Below, in pieces: positions 8,474-17,235 of a DNA stretch of 64,000 nucleotides (its first letter is position 1; every line of letters begins with the position of its first letter). Origin of the DNA: Sansalvadorimonas sp965221135. GTDB lineage: Bacteria > Pseudomonadota > Gammaproteobacteria > Pseudomonadales > Endozoicomonadaceae. The notes beneath the pieces are model-generated. The model saw nothing but the letters and a program-made list of their open reading frames with translations, was not told the origin of the DNA and did not search any database. The translations under genes were made by a program, and so were the position numbers. The stretch is from positions 1 through 64,000 of the forward strand of contig CBDCRZ010000113.1 of the NCBI GenBank assembly GCA_965221135.1, written 5' to 3'.

Positions 8474-9669
8474 TGTTAGAAAAGATTTACCTGTCGTCCA
8501 TGGGAATGGTCTGTGCGCTTGGCAATCGTCCGGAACAGATACTGGAAAAACTGCTGGCTGGTGACAGATGTGGCGTAGTGGCGGATGACAGCTACTTCCC
8601 GGATAAGTCTGTGCACCTTGGCAAAGTGGTTTTAACGGATGTCTCAGAGGGTTCACCTCTCAGCCGCAATAACCAGCTTTTGCTGGAAGCTCTCGCGCAG
8701 ATTCAACCCGAAGCGGAACGCCTAAAAGCTGCTTATGGTAGCGACCGTATAGGCGTAGTGCTTGGTACCAGCACCTCTGGCACCAGCAATGCTGAAGCGG
8801 CAATGATCCAATGGCAGCAGCAGGGGCAGTTCCCTGAAGGCTACCAGTACCGTACTCAGGAGATGGGTGACACCAGCCGCTTTCTGGCTGATCATCTTGG
8901 TTTGCACGGACCGGCATATACCGTGTCTACCGCCTGCTCCTCCAGTGGAAAGGTGTTTTTAACCGCTCGCAATCTGATTCAGAGCGGTTTCTGTGATGCC
9001 GTGATTGCCGGTGGTTGCGACAGCCTGTGCCAGCTGACGGTTCAGGGCTTTTCAGCACTGGAATCAGTTGCTGCAGAACGTTGCCAGCCTTTTAGTGAAG
9101 GGCGGGACGGTATCAACCTCGGTGAAGGTGCCGCACTGTTTACGGTCACCCGTGAAGTGTCTGATATTGTGCTGATGGGTGTGGGTGAATCCTCCGATGC
9201 CCATCATATCTCGGCACCACACCCGGAAGGTCGTGGTGCCCGGCAGGCGATGGCGGCGGCCCTGAAAGATGCTCAACTGCCTGCTGAGGCGATCAGTTAT
9301 TTGAATCTTCATGGCACAGCGACACCCCTGAATGATGCCATGGAAAGCCAGGCGGTCAGTGAACTGTTTGCTGACAACCAAAATGAAAGATTCTGCTGTA
9401 GCTCCACCAAGCCTGTGACTGGTCATACTCTCGGTGCGGCGGGTGCTGTTGAAGCGGGATTATTATGGTTGCTGTTGTCTTCCCATAACAAACACCGGAA
9501 ACTGCCGCCCCATGTGGCGGATAACCCCCGAGACCCAGCTATGGCCGATTTGAAACTGGCCTCGGCCGGTGATCAGCTGCCAGATAAGAACATCTGCATT
9601 ATGAGCAACTCTTTTGCCTTTGGGGGAAGTAATGTCTCGGTCATTCTTGGACAGAGTTCTGGGATTTAG
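8473..9669 (+). CDS. Beta-ketoacyl-ACP synthase, FabF-like (APE chain elongation, first)
   Basis: 398 residues with the full thiolase-fold catalytic set: nucleophile Cys155 in VSTACSSSGK, His280 in LNLHGTATPLND, Lys313 in SSTKPVTGHT and His318. It would perform decarboxylative Claisen condensation on ACP-bound chains. The active Cys is retained, so this is a true condensing enzyme rather than a chain-length factor with Cys replaced. It is shorter than the second ketosynthase at 10929-12158, and the two differ clearly, so they are not a recent duplication. APE systems usually carry more than one ketosynthase-like protein, which may act in initiation and elongation or as heterodimers. The start overlaps the previous stop by one base. 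Confidence 0.9.
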   Translation: MLEKIYLSSMGMVCALGNRPEQILEKLLAGDRCGVVADDSYFPDKSVHLGKVVLTDVSEGSPLSRNNQLLLEALAQIQPEAERLKAAYGSDRIGVVLGTSTSGTSNAEAAMIQWQQQGQFPEGYQYRTQEMGDTSRFLADHLGLHGPAYTVSTACSSSGKVFLTARNLIQSGFCDAVIAGGCDSLCQLTVQGFSALESVAAERCQPFSEGRDGINLGEGAALFTVTREVSDIVLMGVGESSDAHHISAPHPEGRGARQAMAAALKDAQLPAEAISYLNLHGTATPLNDAMESQAVSELFADNQNERFCCSSTKPVTGHTLGAAGAVEAGLLWLLLSSHNKHRKLPPHVADNPRDPAMADLKLASAGDQLPDKNICIMSNSFAFGGSNVSVILGQSSGI

Positions 9670-9697
9670 CACCAGGACGTAACCCGGACGACAAGGT

Positions 9698-10207
9698 ATG
9701 AATACACAACACGCTTCCACCACCTCGCTGACAGTCGATTCGGGCGCTATAGATGAGCTCTCAATTGAAAGCCTGCTGCCCCACGAACACCCGATGATTC
9801 TTCTGGACAGAGTGGTGTCCTATCAGCCGGATGGTGTGACCTGCCGGGTGACACCGGCAGTGGGTAAACCCTTTGCCAGTGACAAGGGTCATGTGCCCGG
9901 CTGGGTAGGTATTGAATATATGGCTCAGGCGATAGCCGCCTGGGCAGGCGTAAGCGCACATCTGGCAAAAAAAAACGTGAAGGCGGGTTTTTTACTGGGC
10001 AGTCGTAAATACCAGGTCTCGGTGCCCGTCTTTAAAGGGCAGCAGGCGTTGGATATTAAAGCCGCAATAATCTATGAGGATGATGGCTTGAGTTCGTTTG
10101 AGTGCATCATTCTCGAAGCAGCCTCCCGGACGGTACTGGCGACGGCCACAGTGAACACTTATCAGCCTAAAGATCTGGATGCATTTATGGAGACAGGCGG
10201 ACAATGA
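9698..10207 (+). CDS. 3-hydroxyacyl-ACP dehydratase, FabZ/FabA-like hotdog (APE)
   Basis: 169 residues. The segment LLPHEHPMILLDRVV holds the catalytic His region (His29/His31), and GWVGIEYMAQAIAAWAG holds the central-helix acidic residue (Glu73) of FabA/FabZ-like dehydratases. It dehydrates the 3-hydroxyacyl intermediate so that a conjugated double bond stays after each round. No enoyl reductase occurs in the cluster part seen here, which fits a fully conjugated polyene product. It starts 28 bases after the ketosynthase stop, and its TGA overlaps the reductase ATG (10204). Confidence 0.87.
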   Translation: MNTQHASTTSLTVDSGAIDELSIESLLPHEHPMILLDRVVSYQPDGVTCRVTPAVGKPFASDKGHVPGWVGIEYMAQAIAAWAGVSAHLAKKNVKAGFLLGSRKYQVSVPVFKGQQALDIKAAIIYEDDGLSSFECIILEAASRTVLATATVNTYQPKDLDAFMETGGQ

Positions 10208-10929
10208 ACAAAACAGTACTGGTCACAGGCTCCAGCCGTGGTATTGGCAAAGCCATTGCACTGAAGCTGGCGGAACAGGGATTTTCCATTGTGGTTCATT
10301 GTCGCAGTGGTTTTGCACAAGCCGAAGTAACGCTGTCTGCAATAACAGAGAAAGGCGGCAATGGTCGCATTCTGCAGTTTGATGTAGCCGACCGTAAACA
10401 GTGCCGCGAGGTTCTGGAACAGGATATAGAACAGCACGGTGCATACTATGGTGTGGTCTGTAATGCCGGTATTACCCGTGATGGTGCTTTTCCTGCACTG
10501 ACTGATGAAGACTGGGATGCTGTTGTTCATACCAACCTGGATGGATTCTACAATGTGTTGCATCCCATTGTGATGCCTATGGTACGTCGTAGAAAGTCAG
10601 GCCGCATAGTTACTCTGGCGTCTGTATCGGGTCTGATAGGCAACCGGGGCCAGGTGAATTACAGCGCCTCCAAGGCTGGTATTATCGGAGCCACCAAATC
10701 TTTGGCTCTTGAACTGGCCAAGCGCAAAATCACCGTTAACTGTGTCGCTCCTGGTTTAATCGAAACCGATATTATTGATGATGCACCAGTGGAAGAGATT
10801 ATGAAGATGATTCCCGCGCGCCGGGCCGGACGTCCTGAAGAGGTGGCTTCTCTGGTGAATTACCTGATGGGTGAAGATGCAGGTTATGTGACCCGCCAGG
10901 TGATCTCTGTGAATGGAGGTCTGGCCTGA
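10204..10929 (+). CDS. 3-oxoacyl-ACP reductase, FabG-like SDR (APE)
   Basis: 241 residues, the standard FabG length. Seen: nucleotide-binding TGSSRGIGKA (8-17), NAG (87-89), catalytic Asn111, Ser140 and the Tyr153-x3-Lys157 pair in YSASK, and CVAPGLIETDI after the catalytic helix. It reduces the 3-ketoacyl-ACP made by the ketosynthases with NADPH in the cytoplasm and hands it to the adjacent dehydratase. The gene overlaps its neighbours at both ends (4 bases with the dehydratase, one base with the next ketosynthase), so translational coupling is likely. Confidence 0.92.
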   Translation: MNKTVLVTGSSRGIGKAIALKLAEQGFSIVVHCRSGFAQAEVTLSAITEKGGNGRILQFDVADRKQCREVLEQDIEQHGAYYGVVCNAGITRDGAFPALTDEDWDAVVHTNLDGFYNVLHPIVMPMVRRRKSGRIVTLASVSGLIGNRGQVNYSASKAGIIGATKSLALELAKRKITVNCVAPGLIETDIIDDAPVEEIMKMIPARRAGRPEEVASLVNYLMGEDAGYVTRQVISVNGGLA

Positions 10930-12158
10930 TGAAAAGACGTGTTGTTGTGACCGGCATGTCGGCGGTTACGTCTATAGGCAGTGACTGGACAGAGTTTCAA
11001 AAGAACCTGGCCGCTGGTCAAAGTGGTGTACGCACCATGGAAGAGTGGAAAGCCTATGAAGGGTTGAACACAAATCTGGCAGCACCGGTGATGGATTTCG
11101 TAAAACCGGCCCATTACCCCCGCAAAAAAGTGCGCAGTATGGGCCGTGTTGCCTTGATGTCGACTGTGGCAACGGAACAGGCCATCACTCAGGCGGGTTT
11201 ACTGGATGATCCGTTAGTCAGCAATGGTCGTATGGGTATTGCCTTTGGTTCTTCCACTGGCAGCACCGGTCCTATTACTGCATTTGGGCAGCTTCTGGAG
11301 CGGCAGGATATCTCCCAGGTGAATGCAACCAGCTATATCCAGATGATGTCCCATACCGCACCAGTTAATGTGGCGCTGTTCTTTGGCATTAAAGGCCGGC
11401 TGATTCCTACCAGCAGTGCCTGTACTTCTGGCAGTCAGGCCATTGGTATGGCGTACGAAACCATCGCGGATGGTCGTCAGGATATGATGGTGGCCGGTGG
11501 TGCGGAAGAGCTCTGCATCAGTGAAGGGGCAGTATTTGATACTTTGTTTGCAACAAGTACCCGTAATGATCGCCCGGACACCACACCGCGTCCCTTTGAT
11601 AAAGACCGTGATGGTCTGATAATAGGGGAAGGAGCAGGCGCTTTGATTCTGGAAGAGCTGGAATCCGCCAAGTCACGCGGGGCAAATATTCTGGCGGAGA
11701 TCGTTGGCTTTGGTACCAACATGGACGGAGTGCATATTACCCAGCCTACGGCAGAAACCATGGCTGTAGCTATGCGACTGGCACTTGAAGATGCTGTGAT
11801 GCCTGGTTCTGCCATTGGTTATGTGAATGCCCATGGTACTGCGACAGAGCGGGGTGATTTGGCGGAATCCCATGCCACTTACTCAGTGCTTGGCGGGCAA
11901 ACGCCTATCAGCAGTTTAAAGAGTTATCTGGGTCATACCCTGGGTGCCTGCGGTGCGATTGAGGCCTGGGCTTCTATCCAGATGATGAACACCGACTGGT
12001 ATGCACCTACGCTCAATTTGGACAACCCAGACCCTGAGTGTGCCGAGCTGGATTACATCCGCAACACTGGCCGTACCCTGAACAATGAATTTGTGATGAG
12101 CAATAACTTTGCCTTTGGCGGAGTGAATACCTCACTGATATTCAAGCGCTGGGCCTAA
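10929..12158 (+). CDS. Beta-ketoacyl-ACP synthase, FabF-like (APE chain elongation, second)
   Basis: 409 residues with nucleophile Cys165 (TSSACTSGSQ), His302 (VNAHGTATERGD), Lys331 and His336 (SLKSYLGHTLGA), so all catalytic residues are present. It is a FabF-type condensing enzyme close to the usual 410-residue length, better matched to housekeeping FabF than the 8473-9669 enzyme. Its place next to the FabG-like reductase and the dehydratase marks it as part of the APE elongation set rather than primary fatty-acid synthesis. It starts at the last base of the reductase stop, and the phosphopantetheinyl transferase follows after 4 bases. Confidence 0.9.
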   Translation: MKRRVVVTGMSAVTSIGSDWTEFQKNLAAGQSGVRTMEEWKAYEGLNTNLAAPVMDFVKPAHYPRKKVRSMGRVALMSTVATEQAITQAGLLDDPLVSNGRMGIAFGSSTGSTGPITAFGQLLERQDISQVNATSYIQMMSHTAPVNVALFFGIKGRLIPTSSACTSGSQAIGMAYETIADGRQDMMVAGGAEELCISEGAVFDTLFATSTRNDRPDTTPRPFDKDRDGLIIGEGAGALILEELESAKSRGANILAEIVGFGTNMDGVHITQPTAETMAVAMRLALEDAVMPGSAIGYVNAHGTATERGDLAESHATYSVLGGQTPISSLKSYLGHTLGACGAIEAWASIQMMNTDWYAPTLNLDNPDPECAELDYIRNTGRTLNNEFVMSNNFAFGGVNTSLIFKRWA

Positions 12159-12162
12159 GTCC

Positions 12163-12861
12163 TTGGTACAGCCATTGGCGCAAAAATTGGCACTGCCATT
12201 AGCACTACAGATAGAGAGCCGCAGACTGACACCGGGCACGACTCTCTATCTGGCAGATGCTGATGTATTGAATGCAACGAAAGATGCCATGCAGTGGCTC
12301 TCGCCTGATGAGCGGCAACGTCTTCAAGGCTATAAGACGAACAAAGGACAGCAGAGTTTTTTGTTAGGACGTATGTTGATGCGCTCACTGCTTGGGCACC
12401 ATCTAAACCTGCATCCTGGTGCAATTACTATCCTTAATAGCGAAACAGGCAAGCCCTACCAAAGCCATGATCCATCCCTGAAGTTTAATCTGACCCATAC
12501 CAGTGATTTGTTTGCCCTGGTGATCTCCCGTGAAGGTGAGGTAGGTGTAGATATGGAATCCTATCGACAGCGAAGGCAGCTTTCATGGCTGATAGAATCC
12601 ATCTGTACGGCAGACGAACAGCAGCAGTTGGCGTCTGTGCCCACAGAGCGACAGCTTCCTTTTTTCTATAAATTCTGGATGTTGAAAGAGGCTACTCTGA
12701 AAGCGGATGGCCGGGGGCTGGCTTTGCCAATGAACAGCCTCTCATGGAATGAAACCCTGTCACCAGTCTGCTGGAATGACGATCTGGGCTTGTCGGAACA
12801 ATGGCGATGGTGGTTTATTCCTTATGAGAATTACGGGTGTGCTGTCGCTCTGAAGAGTTAA
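12163..12861 (+). CDS. 4'-phosphopantetheinyl transferase, Sfp type
   Basis: 232 residues with the Sfp/AcpT-type signature motifs: FNLTHTSD (108-115), GVDME (Asp130 and Glu132 for magnesium) and FWMLKEATLKADGRG (Glu176, Lys180). It transfers the phosphopantetheine arm from CoA to a carrier-protein serine, here presumably the APE acyl carrier proteins encoded outside the window. The start is a TTG 4 bases after the ketosynthase stop. No better ATG precedes the conserved region. It is the last clearly APE-type gene of the run. The spacing suggests it is co-transcribed. Confidence 0.88.
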   Translation: MVQPLAQKLALPLALQIESRRLTPGTTLYLADADVLNATKDAMQWLSPDERQRLQGYKTNKGQQSFLLGRMLMRSLLGHHLNLHPGAITILNSETGKPYQSHDPSLKFNLTHTSDLFALVISREGEVGVDMESYRQRRQLSWLIESICTADEQQQLASVPTERQLPFFYKFWMLKEATLKADGRGLALPMNSLSWNETLSPVCWNDDLGLSEQWRWWFIPYENYGCAVALKS

Positions 12862-12877
12862 TAAACCATAATTTTTT

Positions 12878-14293
12878 ATGGAACTGTCGTGCCTGCTCAC
12901 TGTCAGAGCGTGCATGAGTGTGACTGCTACCAATTGTTCTTTAACAGCCAGGGGCCGATGTAAGCTTCTGATAAGCCGTTTATTACTGTGTCTTATTGTT
13001 ATTTTTTCTTCCGTTGTGCAACCTGTGCTCTCCTCTGAAAGCCCTTCCTATTTTATCAACCCCGCCGGCACCTTCTTCAAGCAGGATCAGGGTTATCTGT
13101 TTACCGAAGATGTGCACCTGTTCGAGGGTATAGGTCAGTCAGTACAGAGTGGTGTGACCGGTGCCCTTTATAATATTGCGACGACCAGCGCGGTGGTGTG
13201 GATGGTGGGTTTTATCCCTCTGGCGCAGCCCGGCCCGTTGATTGCTGCCACTATCCTCAAAGCCTGGCGTTACTGGACACCTTTAACCTGGTTGCGCACT
13301 TATATGGATCTGGTTCAGGGGCGCTGGAATGCCAGCAATTACCGGGTTGGTCGTGTGCCGGTATACAGTTCCTCTGCCGTATTTAATGACCGCTGGCTGA
13401 TGAACTGGCGCTACCCGCTGGAAGGGCATAGCTTCCTGCAGCTGGAAGGTGTTGTTCTGCCAGAGAAATCTTTGACGGAACCACCGCAATCACCGGTTGA
13501 GTATCAGCTTGAAGCGCTGCACAGCGCCATGGTTAAAATGAATTTGGTGCGTTTTCGTTTTGTTCTTTCTGAGCATCGGTTTATTTTCTCGGTGCAGAAC
13601 CAGGGTGGTGTGTGGATGCATCGCTTTCTTCCCCGGCCAGAACAGCCGTTTATTGCCGAACAGGTGCAGCCCTGGTCTGGTCGACAGGTGCAGACGGCGG
13701 CAAACTCATTGTTTGCTCCGGGCACTCTCGACCATCTGGTGAAATCCCTGCACTGCTGGGACCAGGAAGGACGGGGAGCGGCTTCGGTCGGAGAGCCCGT
13801 AGTTATTGAGGCAGCTGCCAGCCAGTGGCAGCTGTCTCGTTCCGGTGATCGTTGTGATTACCTTCAGGTGTTCGACAACAGCAGTCGTGCAGCGGGCTAC
13901 GGGGGCTTTATGCACCTGAACCTGAATGCAGCCTGCGGCAGTGATTCCCGTTTGGCTGACACCCGCACTGATTACGAGGCTGAGTTGCAGCATGGAAGCG
14001 GTCATAGTTTTGTACCTGCCTGGCAGGGGCATCTGTTCTTGAGGACCCTTACAGAAGGTGTCGCCTATGGCACCAGCTTTGGCAGTAAATCCTTGTGGAG
14101 TCACTGGAAGAACAGTGACCCGGGTACAGCCAGGAGTAAAGCCAGTCCACCGGTTGGTATTGCCAGTTATCTGGGTTCACTGGTGGAAGCCAATGGTCTG
14201 CGTTGCATGTCTGTGATGTTGCCGAAGGCGACTGCGCAGACCAGATCCCGTCCCCTGTTTTGTCCCTGGTATAAAGGCCAGCCTCAGTTATAA
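12878..14293 (+). CDS. Exported protein of unknown function after the APE cluster
   Basis: 471 residues, not recognised. A hydrophobic stretch (about residues 31-50, LLLCLIVIFSSVV) ending near VLSSESP looks like a signal peptide. ATG 12878 or the second ATG at 12914 both keep it, and neither has a clear ribosome site. A second hydrophobic segment (about residues 105-125, TTSAVVWMVGFIPLAQPG) could be a membrane helix or part of the fold. The C-terminal half has scattered Cys residues suited to periplasmic disulfides (LHCWDQ, DRCDYL, NAACGS). It is 16 bases after the phosphopantetheinyl transferase stop and on the same strand, so it may belong to the same transcript. The repeat element at 14318 follows. 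Confidence 0.6.
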   Translation: MELSCLLTVRACMSVTATNCSLTARGRCKLLISRLLLCLIVIFSSVVQPVLSSESPSYFINPAGTFFKQDQGYLFTEDVHLFEGIGQSVQSGVTGALYNIATTSAVVWMVGFIPLAQPGPLIAATILKAWRYWTPLTWLRTYMDLVQGRWNASNYRVGRVPVYSSSAVFNDRWLMNWRYPLEGHSFLQLEGVVLPEKSLTEPPQSPVEYQLEALHSAMVKMNLVRFRFVLSEHRFIFSVQNQGGVWMHRFLPRPEQPFIAEQVQPWSGRQVQTAANSLFAPGTLDHLVKSLHCWDQEGRGAASVGEPVVIEAAASQWQLSRSGDRCDYLQVFDNSSRAAGYGGFMHLNLNAACGSDSRLADTRTDYEAELQHGSGHSFVPAWQGHLFLRTLTEGVAYGTSFGSKSLWSHWKNSDPGTARSKASPPVGIASYLGSLVEANGLRCMSVMLPKATAQTRSRPLFCPWYKGQPQL

Positions 14294-14317
14294 CGCAGCA
14301 AATGCTGTGTCTGTTCC

Positions 14318-14566
14318 GTGTAAACACCAGCCCGATAAGTGAAACTACTTACGCATTGTTGATGCAGGTCAATACCCATGGGACTGATCAGGGTAGAGTG
14401 TGCATCAACGGCGGGGGGGAACGGACAATAAAACCAAGCCATCGGCACCGTTCAGAGACCGACGTAGCCAATCATAAATACCGCTTTATGGAAGAGAATA
14501 AACAACTTGGACGAGTCACCAGGCAAATATAAACCAGTGTTTTTGAGGGGGGACGCTGGCATTTTT
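14318..14566 (+). repeat. Dispersed ~249-bp element, copy A, with terminal hairpin
   Basis: This sequence recurs at 17236-17483 in the same orientation with scattered substitutions. The most conserved core is from the GTGCATCAACGGCGGGG stretch to the end. Both copies finish with a hairpin plus T-run: here CCAGTG/CGCTGG around 14533-14555, then seven Ts. A short open frame crosses the core (CINGGGERTIKPSHRHRSE in both copies), so it could be a small-protein gene, a small RNA with its own terminator, or a mobile repeat. The two copies bound the 14.6-17.2 kb island. This also accounts for most of the gene-free stretch 14294-14596. Confidence 0.75.
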
Positions 14567-14596
14567 TTGTGGGCTTTAGATAGCCTGTTTTAATAA

Positions 14597-15733
14597 CTAG
14601 AGCTCAGTATGTGAGTGACTGTCTGGCTTCCTGCCCCTGTGCTTGATTGTGTAGATTTGAGGGCTAATCCCGCCTAAATCATAAAGTGTTTTAAAGGATG
14701 CAGGCAGATTTTCCTTTGAAATTTCAAGTTCAGGAAAGTAGATTGTCAGATTATTATCCATGATATTGTCTTCTGAAATAATAATCATGGTTACGTTTTT
14801 CATCTCTGCGAGTTTCGGCAGATAAAAGCTCGTATCCCATCCGGGTACTGCGGCCAGAAAAACAACCTTTTCATCCGTAGAGTCATACTCGTCAAATACA
14901 TCCTGTATGCTTTTTGACTCGACTCCTGAACTGCCTTTTGGAACGTACATCTGTTTATTATCGGTGGCCTGAATTCTAACGCCTTTGCTTCTCAGTATTT
15001 TGGTTAATCTTCCATTACCTGCACCTAACTCAATCACCTGTTTTTCTTTTAATTCTGGCGCGTACTCGAGAAGCCAGTTTGTGTTCTCATCGCTATACAC
15101 AAAAAACGTTGATGTGATTGTTTGAACATATCTAACAAGGTTGCATAGATATTCAGGCTCTCTCAAAATTGCATTATCTACTATAACCTGCTCCAGATGA
15201 GCTCGGTTATCCTTTGTCACGATTCGGCGAAGTTGACAGTTTTTTGTTTTGTATAGCCGGGAATAGTCAGGTGTTGTGTTGGTATACATGTTGTGAATGA
15301 GAGCGAACAGTGTGTGCACAACTCTTAATGCAGTTTCTCTGTCAAACGCTAATTGGTCTCTCACGCCCTTACGCTCCAGCATATAAACAGCTTCGAGAAA
15401 GCTCATTTTGAGGAACTGTCTGATCGCGGTTTTATTCTTATTGTCGATGAGTTTCTCGTAGTATGTAGCGATCGTCATAAAGCTGTTATAAGTGAAGGAT
15501 GTTTGTCTTTTGTATATATCGAACCAGGACGTTTCGGGCGTATGCTTTTCCAAGTCATCAATATAATCCTGAAAGGTCAGCTCTTCTTTAAAAGGCAGGA
15601 AGTATTGCTGACATTTCTGTAAAGAATCATTGTGTGCACAGGTTTTATGTTTAAGCACTCCTGCGTTCGCAAATGAACCAAGAGACATCAGAACCACTAA
15701 TGTTGCTAATACTGTCGGATGGTGTGATCGCAC
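14597..15733 (-). CDS. Exported SAM-dependent methyltransferase-like protein
   Basis: 378 residues read leftward from a GTG at 15733. The first 25 residues (hydrophobic TVLATLVVLMSLGSFANAG) form a good Sec signal peptide, which is unusual for this enzyme class. Residues ~25-230 are a helical region I do not recognise, with several Cys. Then comes a class I methyltransferase motif I, VIELGAGNGRLTKILRSKG, followed by an acidic strand end (IQATD), motif-like VVFLAAVPGW, and MIIISED. It is AT-richer than the APE genes. It has no neighbour on its strand and lies in the small island bounded by the repeats at 14318 and 17236. The enzyme would meet SAM only if delivered into another cell's cytoplasm, so an effector role is possible. 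The target is unknown. Confidence 0.65.
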   Translation of the reverse strand: MRSHHPTVLATLVVLMSLGSFANAGVLKHKTCAHNDSLQKCQQYFLPFKEELTFQDYIDDLEKHTPETSWFDIYKRQTSFTYNSFMTIATYYEKLIDNKNKTAIRQFLKMSFLEAVYMLERKGVRDQLAFDRETALRVVHTLFALIHNMYTNTTPDYSRLYKTKNCQLRRIVTKDNRAHLEQVIVDNAILREPEYLCNLVRYVQTITSTFFVYSDENTNWLLEYAPELKEKQVIELGAGNGRLTKILRSKGVRIQATDNKQMYVPKGSSGVESKSIQDVFDEYDSTDEKVVFLAAVPGWDTSFYLPKLAEMKNVTMIIISEDNIMDNNLTIYFPELEISKENLPASFKTLYDLGGISPQIYTIKHRGRKPDSHSHTEL

Positions 15734-16250
15734 AGGAAGCTACCTATTTCAGAATGACAATAATCTTCTGACTGCGGTTACCAGTGAGAGGTTTCTAATA
15801 ATCCGGTTAGTGAAACAAACAATATTGGCTAACCCCTGACCTGAACGCAGGTTTAGGCTTGCGGGCTGCTCTGTAGGGGGGCAGTTAAGGGTAAGGCGTG
15901 CATTCGCGGCGGGGGGCTTAACAGGCTCCATCGGTATCGTTCAGAGGCCTGGGTACCCTGCACTTAACCTCGACAGGAGGCCTGGCTTTCAAAGGCCAGA
16001 GACGTATAACCCGGGTGATCAAAAGAATATTCGAAGCTTTAAAGTATTTCACTCATGCATGACTTTTGCGAAGCTGATGCAAAAGCCTTTCTGGCTGGCA
16101 GGATGATGCCTTATGCCTATATTTCTCAGGCACTCATCGATGCGATACAGGCTCATTTCATACTTAAGAAAACTACGATTGCGGACTGTAAGAAAAAATC
16201 TGCTACTTTCTGTTCTGTTCTGCTAGCTTGTTTCTAAAGGTAAAAGTTAT
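15734..16250. other. Divergent intergenic region with a decayed third repeat copy
   Basis: 517 bases between the divergently transcribed methyltransferase and dehydrogenase genes. Around 15885-15950 there is a diverged fragment of the dispersed repeat (GCGGCGGGGGG, then CCATCGGTATCGTTCAGAG). A 60-codon open frame at 16055-16237 has no recognisable feature and I do not call it. AAAGGTAAAAG at 16237-16247 is the ribosome site of the dehydrogenase gene. I see no convincing sigma-70 promoter pair, although both genes should start here. Confidence 0.5.
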
Positions 16251-17168
16251 ATGAATCGTCAAACACTTCCCCTAAAACGGCCACTTCTTTTAGTTTATAT
16301 TATCGCTTTACTTTGCCTGTTTAACACTTATGTCAACGCGGATCCAAAAAAAGTATTGGTTACTGGGGCTTCCAGAGGGATTGGGTTGGAAATAGTAAAG
16401 TTGCTTGCAAGAGATCCTGAAAAATATACGGTTTATGGAACTTATCGTCGTGAACCAAAACCGGATGTTGTTGGTGTTCAATTCTTTCAGGCCGATTTTT
16501 CTACAAGAGATGAAACAGAGCGTTTTTTAAAAGAGTTTGATTCTGAGGTGGGTTCTATTTCAGTTTTAGTTAATAATGCAGGAATGGCTGTGTTTGGTCC
16601 TATTGAAATTATTTCTCGTGATGATATTGAATATCAGGTAGTAGTTAACTTACTTTCGCCAATGTTTTTAATGAATCATTTTCTTCCTGAAATGAGGGAG
16701 CAAAGTGAGGGCTGCATTATTAATATAAGCTCTGTTTCGGGCATGAAAGTATTTCCCTTTATGGATGTTTATGGGGCTTCCAAATTTGGGCTCGAAGGAA
16801 TAACAGCAGCAATGCGCTCTTATACTTCAGAGATTGATGATGATGCGAAGATTCGCTGCTACATAGTACAGCCGGGTTACACTAAAACAGATATTCGCAC
16901 TGGTAGTAAAGTTCATAAACCAGTGGGTGAAGAGTGGCAGTCTATATGGAGTTACACTGAAAAGGCTTTTGATAAGGGGTTCAGCAATGGACAGCCTTCA
17001 TTTGAGGTTGCAGAAACAGTCAAAAAAGCAATAGAGGATGAATCGTACACACTGCCGTTAAGGATTCAGACGAACGAAAAAAGTACTGATTATTATCGAG
17101 GTAAAGGCTGTGATGTCACGGGAGATTCTCTGTACGTACCTTTTGTGCGAGAGGGAAGAAAAAAATAA
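16251..17168 (+). CDS. Exported short-chain dehydrogenase/reductase (SDR)
   Basis: 305 residues. Residues 1-31 (hydrophobic PLLLVYIIALLCLFNTYVNA) form a Sec signal peptide. The SDR domain follows directly: VLVTGASRGIGLE, NNAG, ISSVSG with the catalytic Ser, and YGASK with the Tyr-Lys pair, then VQPGYTKTDI. This resembles classical SDRs of the 17-beta-hydroxysteroid/retinol dehydrogenase type, including the long C-terminal part. NAD(P)-dependent SDRs are normally cytoplasmic. A cleavable signal on an otherwise intact enzyme suggests export, perhaps to a host cell. The gene is clearly AT-richer than the APE and T6SS genes, which points to transfer. The ATG at 16251 has AAAGGTAAAAG upstream. Confidence 0.82.
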   Translation: MNRQTLPLKRPLLLVYIIALLCLFNTYVNADPKKVLVTGASRGIGLEIVKLLARDPEKYTVYGTYRREPKPDVVGVQFFQADFSTRDETERFLKEFDSEVGSISVLVNNAGMAVFGPIEIISRDDIEYQVVVNLLSPMFLMNHFLPEMREQSEGCIINISSVSGMKVFPFMDVYGASKFGLEGITAAMRSYTSEIDDDAKIRCYIVQPGYTKTDIRTGSKVHKPVGEEWQSIWSYTEKAFDKGFSNGQPSFEVAETVKKAIEDESYTLPLRIQTNEKSTDYYRGKGCDVTGDSLYVPFVREGRKK

Positions 17169-17235
17169 AACACACATCCGTTAAATGTTGGCTACTCACA
17201 GCCTGCGGCCTGTTCTTGTATATCTAATGTAGGTT

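Noticed and set aside
16055..16237. 60-codon open frame before the dehydrogenase gene
   Set aside because: No ribosome site, no family, and no second copy to compare; it is likely chance in AT-rich DNA.
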